A stretch of 8,294 bases of DNA from Desulfuromonadaceae bacterium (GTDB lineage Bacteria > Desulfobacterota > Desulfuromonadia > Desulfuromonadales > Syntrophotaleaceae): positions 1 to 8,294 of the forward strand of contig JAIOSZ010000228.1 of NCBI GenBank assembly GCA_021107335.1, read 5' to 3'. Positions 1-6,436 of the stretch are shown here, piece by piece. The position numbers and the translations under genes were made by a program. The notes under the pieces are model-generated. The model was not told where the DNA came from. It was given only the letters and a program-made list of their open reading frames with translations, and ran no database searches. The number at the start of each line of letters is the position of its first letter. Positions within the stretch are counted from its first letter, which is position 1.

Positions 1-1126
1 ACTCGACCTGTTCGCCGTCCTCCAGTTCGTCGCTGGTCAGGCGGTAGCCCAACCCCCAGAGCAGTTCCTGCCGCGAGCCGAGCTGAAAACGATGCTGAAA
101 ATCGACATCCAGCACATCCCAGATCGTCTTAGCCTGAGTCTGTTGATCGCGATAGCCGTGATCATAATAGATCTGCAGGGCCAGGTCGCCATCGGCGGCG
201 AATTGATGCTGCCAGCGCCCCAGCAGAAAACCGCCGGCAAAGGGGCTGTCGGAAGCTTGCTCATAGAATACTTTGGTGCCCAGCTCCAAGGTAGGGAGCA
301 GCATATTGGTGCCCGCCGTACCACTGTAGGCCTCGCCCTGCAGGGTGAAGTCGTTTTGAGCGCTGGTAGCCGCATCGATGCGGAAGCCGCCGCGAAAGGC
401 GTTCCAGTCGTCGTGGGCCTCGCCGAACTGACTGACTTTGCCCACCAAATCGATATCCTCGTAGGGATAACTCTTCTGCGGGCCGCGATTGAAGTACTTG
501 ACAAAGGCCCGGTAAAAGGCTCGTTCGCCGGCCTTGCCGCCGTAGCGCACAGAGGAAAAGCCCTGCTCTTCGGTGCCGAAGCCGGCCTTGACCAGAGTCC
601 CCTGGGTATCCTTAGCCTTCTTGGTGATGACGTTGATCACGCCGTTGACCGCGTTGGCCCCCCACAGGGTGCCGCCGGGGCCGCGCACCACCTCGATGCG
701 TTCGATGTCGTCAAGCAGGGTGTCCTGCATGTCCCAGTGGACGGCGGAAAATGGCGGCGAATAGACGCTGCGACCGTCGATGAGCACCTGCAGCTTGTTG
801 AGGAAGCGACCGTTGAAGCCCCGACTGGCCACCGACCAGGTGCTGCCGTCGACGCGGGCGACGCTAAGCCCCGGCACCAGGCGCAGGGCCTCGGGGATGC
901 TGGTCGCCCCCGAGCGGCGAATTTCCTCCTGGTGAATGACGTACACCGCCGCCGGCGACTCGCTGACCTTCTGCAGCTTGCGACCGACGGAGCTGACTTC
1001 TACCTCCATCAGCTCTTCCAAACTGAGATCCATCAGATCCGGGCCGGAATAGGCCCAACCGGCATCGGGCAGCCACAGGGCCCAACTGCACAGGAAAATC
1101 ATCAAACACGACAAAGTGCGGAACAA
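1..1126 (-). CDS. TonB-dependent outer-membrane receptor, N-terminal part (runs off left edge)
   Basis: A beta-barrel transporter of the outer membrane that imports a scarce ligand (iron chelate, cobalamin or similar) using TonB energy. Reading from 1126 gives 375 residues with no stop before the window edge. Residues 1-25 form a signal peptide: Arg3, a hydrophobic core rich in Leu, Ile, Phe and Trp, and a likely cleavage after AGWA. Residues 30-48 (DLMDLSLEELMEVEVSSVG) hold the usual leader and putative TonB box. The plug domain spans about 50-170, with the family motifs SIPEALRLVPGL, ASRGFNGR, VLIDGRSVYSP, IERIEVVRGPGGTLWGANAVNGVINVITK. Barrel strands follow from about 177. The start is taken as TTG at 1126 because TGGAGG lies 6 nt upstream; an in-frame ATG at 1102 would cut the signal peptide and has no such site. 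The ligand cannot be told from this part. The family is certain, the substrate unknown. Confidence 0.93.
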   Translation of the reverse strand, partial: MFRTLSCLMIFLCSWALWLPDAGWAYSGPDLMDLSLEELMEVEVSSVGRKLQKVSESPAAVYVIHQEEIRRSGATSIPEALRLVPGLSVARVDGSTWSVASRGFNGRFLNKLQVLIDGRSVYSPPFSAVHWDMQDTLLDDIERIEVVRGPGGTLWGANAVNGVINVITKKAKDTQGTLVKAGFGTEEQGFSSVRYGGKAGERAFYRAFVKYFNRGPQKSYPYEDIDLVGKVSQFGEAHDDWNAFRGGFRIDAATSAQNDFTLQGEAYSGTAGTNMLLPTLELGTKVFYEQASDSPFAGGFLLGRWQHQFAADGDLALQIYYDHGYRDQQTQAKTIWDVLDVDFQHRFQLGSRQELLWGLGYRLTSDELEDGEQVE

Positions 1127-1132
1127 AATAAA

Positions 1133-1138
1133 CCTCCA
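1133..1138 (-). promoter_or_regulatory. Ribosome binding site that fixes the TTG start of the TonB receptor
   Basis: The minus strand reads TGGAGG here, 6 nt before the TTG at 1126-1124. It favours TTG over the in-frame ATG eight codons downstream, and the longer product has a complete signal peptide. Confidence 0.7.
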
Positions 1139-1214
1139 GATCCATCATCTAAATAAGGGAAGCTAAAGTAATAGTAAAAGTGAGACACCCGTCGCAATCA
1201 GCAAAACCCATGCC

Positions 1215-1229
1215 TAACCACTTTGGTTA
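1215..1229. repeat. Perfect 6-3-6 inverted repeat in the receptor leader
   Basis: The sequence is TAACCA-CTT-TGGTTA. It lies about 90 nt upstream of the receptor start, inside the presumed leader. It could be a second operator half-site pair or a small RNA hairpin. The 3-nt spacer matches that of the repeat at 1284-1298, but the arms differ, so it is unlikely to bind the same protein. Confidence 0.4.
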
Positions 1230-1283
1230 TAATTAATCCAGAGATAAGCTACATGCCCTGCATAAATCAGGCAAGTTAAAACA

Positions 1284-1320
1284 TGATTAAAATAATCAAT
1301 TCAAAACCAGTAACATTCAA
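1284..1320 (-). promoter_or_regulatory. Candidate sigma-70 promoter overlapped by a Fur-like inverted repeat
   Basis: On the minus strand TTGAAT (1320-1315) is followed by a 17-nt spacer and GATTAT (1297-1292), a fair -35/-10 pair pointing at the TonB receptor. Positions 1284-1298 on the plus strand read TGATTA-AAA-TAATCA, a perfect 6-3-6 inverted repeat. Against the 7-1-7 Fur consensus TGATAAT-N-ATTATCA it matches 11 of 14 defined positions. A repressor bound here would cover the -10 element, which suits an iron-repressed receptor. The assignment is by motif only, and AT-rich DNA yields such matches by chance. Confidence 0.4.
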
Positions 1321-1468
1321 AATTCTGTTATGACAGGATATTTTATTAACACTTAAAATGATTGCCATAAAAATCGTTAATGGCCTTAGATTTCAGTGGA
1401 AAACTAATAGCTATCGATTCCTAATGAGCCTCGGCCCTGCAGTCTGCCCCACTTCTGCCGCCCCAACT

Positions 1469-1484
1469 GTGTGGCATGTCACAC
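1469..1484. promoter_or_regulatory. Near-perfect 16-bp palindrome, possible CRP/FNR-family operator
   Basis: The sequence GTGTGG-CATG-TCACAC is symmetric at all but one base pair. The arms TGTGG and TCACA resemble CRP half-sites but are set 4 nt apart, the spacing of FNR-type sites, instead of 6. It sits about 340 nt upstream of the TonB receptor start and 40 nt before the terminator hairpin that ends the neighbouring operon. No gene starts close by, so its target is unclear. Confidence 0.35.
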
Positions 1485-1523
1485 TTACGCCCCACATGGA
1501 ATAGGATTCAGCGTCATGCAAAA

Positions 1524-1558
1524 TTAAAACGGCCTTTGCAGTGCAAAGACCGTTTTAA
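1524..1558 (-). terminator. Hairpin terminator of the amino-acid/2-oxoacid operon
   Basis: TTAAAACGG and CTTTGC on one side pair with GCAAAG and CCGTTTTAA on the other, with one C/A mismatch and a 3-nt AGT loop, about 16 bp in all. On the minus strand the stem ends in TTTTAATTTT, a usable U-tract. It begins 25 nt after the stop of the acyl-CoA synthetase, which it should terminate. Confidence 0.8.
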
Positions 1559-1583
1559 CCAACAAAGATTAAGACAGCGATAT

Positions 1584-3296
1584 TCAGCTCTTTTCAGTAG
1601 AACGGTTGCGCTTCAGTTGTTCCAGGGCCTCTTCTCTCATGTGCACTTTCTGCAGTTTGCCGCTGCCGGTCATGGGGAAGCGCTCCACCAGCCAGATGTA
1701 GCGGGGTACCTTGAAGTGGGCCAGCCCTTGTTTGCACCAGGCCCGCAGCTCCTGTTCGTTCGCACTCCCACCATCCTGCAAACGCACCCAGGCCATGACC
1801 TCCTCGCCGTAGAACTCGTCTGGCACGCCGAATACAGCCACTTCCGCAACCTCCGGGTGATCGAGCAGGCGTTGTTCGATCTGCCAGGGGGAGATGTTCT
1901 CCCCGCCGCGAATAATGATCTCCTTGCGCCGCCCAGTGATACGAAGGTAGCCGTTTTGGTCCATGGAACCGAGATCACCGGAATGAAGCCAGCCATCAAC
2001 GTCGATGGCCTGAGCGGTAGCCTCCGGCTCACCATAGTAGCCCCCTTTGGCGATATGGTAACCGCGAAAGCAGACTTCTCCCACCTCCTCCAACGGCAAG
2101 GTACGGGCACTTTCAGGGTCGATAACCTTGACCTCCTGATGAGGCAGGTTGCGGCCGACCGTTTCAAGACGCACCGGCAGCGGATCTTCTGCTGCGGTGA
2201 GATGGGTGATGGGCGAGGCCTCGGTCATACCGTAGCCGATAAGTATCTGCGGGCAATGCATCTGTTCCATGACCCGTTGCACCAGTTCCGGCGGACAGGG
2301 GGCGCCGCCCATGATGCCGGTGCGCAGGCAGGTGAGGTCGAATTCTGTAAAGCGGGTATGCTCCAGCTCGGCGACGAACATGGTCGGCACACCGTAGATG
2401 GCTGTACAGGCTTCCTCCTGCACGGCCTGCAGGGCGGCCAGCGGGTCGAAGTATTCCCCGGGCAGGACGATGCAGGCCCCCACCGAGAGGCTAAGCAGGT
2501 TGGCCAGCACCATGCCGAAACAGTGATAGAAAGGCACCGGCACGCAGAGGCGGTCAATCTCGCTGAAGTGCATGCGCTGTGCGGAGAACCAGGCGTTGTT
2601 GAGCAGATTATGATGGGACAGGACCGCGGTCTTAGGAAAGCCGCGGCTGCCAGAAGTATAGAGCAGAGCGATGGGGTCGTCCCTATCGAGGGTAACTGTA
2701 ACCGCTTCGAGCTGATCCTGAGAGATCGACTCGGCCGCCTGCAAGACTTCCTGCCAGAGCGTCACCCCGCTCGACGGCCGCGCGGTAAATCCGGCATCGG
2801 CGGGATCAAACAGCACCATCCGCCGCAACAGGGGGAAAGCCGAACTATTGAGCTGCTGAGAACCGCTCTTCAGCTAGGGGATCAACTCGCAAAGCATGGC
2901 TGGATAGTCGCTGGAACGAAACCCAGGAATGGTGAACAGGCCGTGCAGTTCCGAGCGGGCCAGGGCGTGGGCCAGCTCCTGTTTTCGGTAGCCGGGATTG
3001 ATAGCCACCAGGGCGACGCCGATGCGGGCCGTGGCCAACTGCAGAAGCAGCCACTCGATGTGGTTGGTAGCCCAGACGCCGACCCGTTCGCCCCGGACAA
3101 AACCGAGACCAAGCAGGCCCCTAGCCAGCAGATCGACAGAAGCCGCCAGCTCAGCGTAACTCAGGCGCCGCTGCTGATGGCGGGATACGATTGCCTCCCG
3201 GTCAGGGAAGCGCTGGGCCACGGCGGCAAAGTGCTGCGGAATGGTGGAACCCAACAGGGGCGCTGTCGAGCCCATATGGTAGTAGCTCTGTTCCAT
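1584..3296 (-). pseudogene. AMP-forming acyl-CoA synthetase with an in-frame TAG (codon 141)
   Basis: Ligase of the ANL superfamily (fatty-acid or branched/aromatic acid + CoA + ATP to acyl-CoA + AMP + PPi). The frame is 570 codons plus a TGA stop, the normal family length, but codon 141 (2876-2874) is TAG. Homology continues straight across it: ...MLCELIP, TAG, LKSGSQQLNSSAFPLLRRM.... Relatives commonly have Pro-Glu-Leu there, so GAG to TAG is the likely change. Downstream motifs are present: P-loop YTSGSRGFPK (213-222), GYGMTE (354-359), HSGDLG (438-443), GRRKEIIIRGGEN (455-467) and the catalytic Lys of TGSGKLQK (Lys547). The P-loop is odd, with Arg for the second Thr and Thr for Gly after the Lys. 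The start ATG at 3296 has GGAGGG 7 nt upstream, 42 nt after the beta subunit. No good ribosome site precedes the second half, so internal restart is doubtful. Probably a recent pseudogene; amber readthrough or a base-call error are alternatives. Confidence 0.85.
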
Positions 3297-3338
3297 GGCC
3301 TGCCCTCCTCTATCGGGTTGTGTTTGGAGTTTGCAAGA

Positions 3339-4235
3339 CTACTCCGTCACCTGCTGCCAGTAGTCCTCCACTGCCTGTTGCAGCTCAGCAAGGCGCTGCT
3401 CGTCGGGCTGAGGGCTGAACAGGTGGGCAAAACGCCCCTGCAGGCGCAGATACTCGGCCAGCGGCGTGCGCTGCCGAGGGATCTTAGTGTGCACGGCACG
3501 CCCGTCAACATACTCCTTGAGGGGCCAGATGCCCGTTTCCACCGCCAGCTGGCCGACCTTGACCGTCAACGCGGGGTCGAAACCCCAGCCCGTCGGGCAG
3601 GGAGCCAGCACCAACAGAAGACGCGGTCCGCGCAGCGCTGCGGCCTTTTTAACTTTACGCGCCAGATCCTGCGGCTCGGCGGCGATGGCGGTAGCCACGT
3701 AGCTCGGCCGATGGGCCGCCCAGATAGCGAACAGATCCTTCTTGCTGCCGGCATAACCGGACACCCGACTGGTGGCGGTGTGCGCGGCTCGGGGGGTGGC
3801 CGACGAATACTGATGGCCGGTGTTGCCGTAGCCTTCGTTGTCGTAGCAGAGATAGAGAAAATCGAGACCCCGATCGAGGGCCGCCGAGGTCGCCGACAGG
3901 CCCATGCCGTAGGCGGAACCGTCGCCGGTCAACACCACCGTGGCCAGATCCTCCGCAGACGAGATGCGCCCTTTGGCCAGTTGGATATCGAGGGCGTCAC
4001 GCACCCCCTGGGCGCCGGCCGCAGCGCAGGCCATGGCGGTATAGAGCCAGCTACCGGCAAAGGGGGTGAAGGGATAGATGGATAGCAGGGTCATGCAGCC
4101 GGCAGCGTTGACCACCACCGTCTTGTCGCCAAGAACGCGATAGAGCTGCTGCAGCGCCTGTAACCCTCCGCAGCCGGCACAGAGGGGAGTGCCGGGAGCG
4201 AGATGACTGTGGCTGGATGGTCCGGATTCGCTCAT
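3339..4235 (-). CDS. 2-oxoacid:ferredoxin oxidoreductase, beta subunit (TPP-binding)
   Basis: The cytoplasmic subunit that binds the diphosphate of thiamine pyrophosphate and a proximal [4Fe-4S] cluster; with alpha and gamma-delta it oxidises a 2-oxoacid to acyl-CoA and CO2, reducing ferredoxin. The 298 residues match the family length. Cluster ligands visible are Cys19 and Cys22 (CAGC), Cys47 (NAAGC) and Cys213 (APCPTGW). The TPP/Mg motif is GDGSAYGMGL (104-113) through NEGYGNTG (133-140). It starts with ATG overlapping the alpha stop by 4 nt (ATGA), with GGAGGAG just upstream, so the two are translationally coupled. It ends in TAG; the same frame then stays open for 14 codons and runs into the acyl-CoA synthetase. 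Pyruvate is possible as substrate, but the amino-acid dehydrogenase next door favours branched-chain or aromatic 2-oxoacids. Confidence 0.95.
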   Translation of the reverse strand: MSESGPSSHSHLAPGTPLCAGCGGLQALQQLYRVLGDKTVVVNAAGCMTLLSIYPFTPFAGSWLYTAMACAAAGAQGVRDALDIQLAKGRISSAEDLATVVLTGDGSAYGMGLSATSAALDRGLDFLYLCYDNEGYGNTGHQYSSATPRAAHTATSRVSGYAGSKKDLFAIWAAHRPSYVATAIAAEPQDLARKVKKAAALRGPRLLLVLAPCPTGWGFDPALTVKVGQLAVETGIWPLKEYVDGRAVHTKIPRQRTPLAEYLRLQGRFAHLFSPQPDEQRLAELQQAVEDYWQQVTE

Positions 4236-5488
4236 GATGTCTCCTCCCCCTCCCCCTTCCCTTCGCTGCGACCGTGGGCGATGTCCTGCAGCCGCCGAAC
4301 CTGCTGCAGCTCTTCCTCGGTGAAGAGCAATCGCGGCGGCGGCGCGATTCCCTCCTGCACCGCCTGGCGCAGGACCTCGACCATCTGCACAAATTCCTCT
4401 TCGGCGATATCCCGCCCACCGAGGCCGCCGACGAAGCTGACCAGCAGCGGCCCGCCTTGCGGCAAACCGTACAAGGCCGCGGTCAGCTCGGTATGCAGAA
4501 TGCCGCCGCGCCCCGGCGACAGGTTCTGGTCGATCACCGCCACCCCTTTACGATGCCCGAGCAGCCGGCGCAACTCCGCCGCCGGGAAGGGCCGCAACAG
4601 TCGTGGCCGCACCAGGCCGACCCGCTGACCGGCGGCACACAAGCCGTCGATAGCAGCCTTGGCCTTGGTGGCGAAAGAACCGATCATCACCAGCACCAGC
4701 TCAGCATCCTTACAGCGGTAAGCCTCCACCGCCGGATAACTGCGGCCAAAGCGGCGCTCGAAGTCGGCAGCGACTTCGGCGTAGACCGCTGCCGCCTGCT
4801 CGGCAGCCAGATGCACCTGATAGCGGAAGTAGGAATAGAGACCGCCGCCAAGCACCGCCACCGCTTGGCTGCTCGGCTGACCGCCACGAAAGTGCAGGCC
4901 GCAATCACTAAAGGGGGGCAGAAAATCGGCGACCGCCGCTGGCTCGGGGATCGCCACCGGCTCACGGGTGAAGGAGAGGTAGAAGCCGTCGAGGTTGACC
5001 AGCACCGGCAGGCGCACCCGCGCATCCTCGGCCAGCCGGTAAGCGAGCAGCACGTTGTCCAGCACCTCCTGGCAGGTAGCGCAGTGCAGCTGCAAAAAGC
5101 CGCTGTCGCGGGCTGCCAGCACGTCGTTGTGATCCGGTTCCAGGGTGATGGGGGCCGACAGGCCGCGGGAGACATTGACCAGCACCAGGGGCGCCCGCCA
5201 GCCGGCCAGGTTGTAGAGCATCTCCATGCCATAGAGCAGCCCCTGGCTGGAGGTGGCGCTAAAGACCCGCACCCCGGTCACCGCAGCGGCGCCGGCGGCG
5301 GTCAGCATGGAATGCTCCGATTCAAGGGTCACCAGCCGGCTATCCAGCACCCCGCCGTCAATCCATTCCGCCAGGGTTTCGATGATCTCGGTCTGCGGGG
5401 TGATGGGAAAGGCCGGCACGTAATCGACCGCCGCCAGGCGCGCCCCCCAGGCCGCCGCTGCATTGCCGGTGAGCAGGATACGGGTCAT
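4232..5488 (-). CDS. 2-oxoacid:ferredoxin oxidoreductase, alpha subunit
   Basis: The subunit carrying the pyrimidine-binding domain for TPP and the substrate pocket. Of the 418 residues, about 1-230 form the pyrimidine domain, with the signature FPITPQTEIIE (27-37), the conserved LESEHSML segment, TSSQGLLYGMEML and PDHNDVLAARDSGFLQLHC. The C-terminal part, with VMIGSFATKAKAAID, VGLVRPRLLRPFP and GVAVIDQNLSPGRGG, is the transketolase-C-like domain II. The first residues fit the family start, and AAGGTGA precedes the ATG. It overlaps the gamma-delta stop by 4 nt (ATGA) at 5485-5488 and the beta start likewise at the other end, so the three genes should be made in equal amounts. The tail after about 395 is charged, rich in Gly and Glu (GKGEGEE), and looks unstructured. 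Membership of the POR/VOR family is certain; substrate choice is not readable from the sequence. Confidence 0.95.
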   Translation of the reverse strand: MTRILLTGNAAAAWGARLAAVDYVPAFPITPQTEIIETLAEWIDGGVLDSRLVTLESEHSMLTAAGAAAVTGVRVFSATSSQGLLYGMEMLYNLAGWRAPLVLVNVSRGLSAPITLEPDHNDVLAARDSGFLQLHCATCQEVLDNVLLAYRLAEDARVRLPVLVNLDGFYLSFTREPVAIPEPAAVADFLPPFSDCGLHFRGGQPSSQAVAVLGGGLYSYFRYQVHLAAEQAAAVYAEVAADFERRFGRSYPAVEAYRCKDAELVLVMIGSFATKAKAAIDGLCAAGQRVGLVRPRLLRPFPAAELRRLLGHRKGVAVIDQNLSPGRGGILHTELTAALYGLPQGGPLLVSFVGGLGGRDIAEEEFVQMVEVLRQAVQEGIAPPPRLLFTEEELQQVRRLQDIAHGRSEGKGEGEETS

Positions 5489-6420
5489 GGTTCACCTTCT
5501 TTCGGCTGGGGCGGCGACACAGTTCGTTCATCGGCGACAGCAATGGCCCGCCGCGGGCACTGGGCGGCGCACAGCAGACAGCCCTTGCAGTAGCGATAAT
5601 CGATGACCGGATAGCCTTCCCCGTCGAGGTCGATGCCCCCTTCGGGGCAGAGCGTTCGGCAAAGTCCGCAGCGACTGCACAGCGCCCGGTCGATGCGTGG
5701 CCGGCGGGTGCGCCACAGGCCAGTTTTCACCAAAGCACTGGTGGCCGCCATAGTGATGGTCGGCGCCGCTCGGGGCAGGGCTTCGCAGTCAAGCTCGACC
5801 CATTTAGGAGGTGTGGTTACCGACTTCTTCGCTCCGCTCTGCAGCCGCTGCACCAGACCCGCCTCGCCGGCGAATAGCTCGTAAGCCTGCGATACCGCCT
5901 GCTGACTGGTCTGGATCGCCGCCGCATCGTGTCCGGCCAACTCTTCCGCCACCGCCTGCAGCAAAGCACGGCGGGACACCACCCCGAGCAACCGGGCCGC
6001 CGCCCCCACGCATAGAGCCCCGGCCGGGACCCGGCCGGCTTCGCGGACGACAGCCGCGCCGTCCAGCACCGTGACCTGCCCCGGCAGCTGCAATTGCCGG
6101 CACCAGTCCTGCGCCGAGCGCTCGCTGTTGATGAGCAGCACCGCCCTACCGTCCAGCCCCTCTAGAACATTTGCTGCGGGCAAATCAAACAGGGTCTCGT
6201 CGGCGACCACCACCAGATTCGGCTGGTGGATCAGCCCCCGTTCGCAGATGACCTTATCGTCGGCACGCACATAAGCGAAAATCGGCGCCCCGCGCCGCTC
6301 GGCGCCGTAGCGTGGTGCATCCTGCACCTCGAACCCAGAGCGAAACAGGGCCGTGCCAAGAATTCGGCTGGCCGTCTTGATTCCCTGGCCGCCGCGACCG
6401 TGTAGACGTATGCGATACAC
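5485..6420 (-). CDS. 2-oxoacid:ferredoxin oxidoreductase, fused gamma-delta subunit
   Basis: One 311-residue chain joins two subunits that are separate in archaeal enzymes. Residues 1-190 are the gamma domain, beginning MYRIRLHGRGGQG with APRYGAERRG at 35-44, which helps bind CoA. Residues 191-235 are a linker. Residues 236-311 are the delta, 2[4Fe-4S] ferredoxin domain, with ligands Cys248/251/254/258 and Cys278/281/284/288 (two CX2CX2CX3CP motifs). These clusters pass electrons to free ferredoxin. The start is GTG at 6420: AAAGGAG lies 7 nt upstream and the product then begins exactly where the family does. It follows the dehydrogenase stop by 16 nt, so its ribosome site lies in that short gap. 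The gene is the first of the three oxidoreductase genes in the operon. Confidence 0.95.
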   Translation of the reverse strand: MYRIRLHGRGGQGIKTASRILGTALFRSGFEVQDAPRYGAERRGAPIFAYVRADDKVICERGLIHQPNLVVVADETLFDLPAANVLEGLDGRAVLLINSERSAQDWCRQLQLPGQVTVLDGAAVVREAGRVPAGALCVGAAARLLGVVSRRALLQAVAEELAGHDAAAIQTSQQAVSQAYELFAGEAGLVQRLQSGAKKSVTTPPKWVELDCEALPRAAPTITMAATSALVKTGLWRTRRPRIDRALCSRCGLCRTLCPEGGIDLDGEGYPVIDYRYCKGCLLCAAQCPRRAIAVADERTVSPPQPKEGEP

Positions 6421-6436
6421 AGATCAGCTCCTTTGC

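Larger units (their letters stand above)
1127..1523. other. AT-rich intergenic region, probable leader and control region of the TonB receptor
   Basis: No coding sequence is supported here on either strand. The part from about 1150 to 1420 is much richer in A and T than the flanking genes, as expected for a promoter and leader. It contains inverted repeats at 1215-1229, 1284-1298 and 1469-1484, listed separately. I looked for cobalamin-riboswitch elements on the minus strand because the downstream gene is a TonB receptor. Only an isolated CCACTG is present, without the rest of the conserved core, so no riboswitch is called. The leader from the candidate promoter to the start codon would be about 155 nt. 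Confidence 0.6.

Noticed and set aside
92..1156. Open plus-strand frame of 354 codons opposite the TonB receptor
   Set aside because: In-register shadow of the receptor, whose signal peptide, plug motifs and ribosome site are clear on the minus strand.
1357..1378. Imperfect repeat AATGATT...AATCGTT as another Fur site
   Set aside because: The arms are 8 nt apart with a mismatch and do not fit the Fur geometry; chance is likely in AT-rich sequence.
1127..1523. Cobalamin riboswitch upstream of the TonB receptor
   Set aside because: An isolated CCACTG occurs on the minus strand, but the other conserved core segments are missing.
2874..2876. Frameshift as the cause of the split acyl-CoA synthetase
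   Set aside because: Both halves are in the same frame and the codons on either side of the TAG translate into family-like sequence, so only a substitution is needed.
2874..2876. Selenocysteine insertion at the internal stop
   Set aside because: Selenocysteine uses TGA; this codon is TAG, and relatives are expected to have Glu here, not Cys.
1476..4085. Open plus-strand frame of 869 codons opposite the acyl-CoA synthetase and beta subunit
   Set aside because: It is in codon register with the real minus-strand genes, so antisense stops arise only from the codons TTA, CTA and TCA, which a high-GC genome avoids. It runs through the terminator hairpin and shows no protein family.
4274..5593. 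Open plus-strand frame of 439 codons opposite the alpha subunit
   Set aside because: The same in-register effect; it is rich in His, Gln, Arg and Gly without any recognisable motif.
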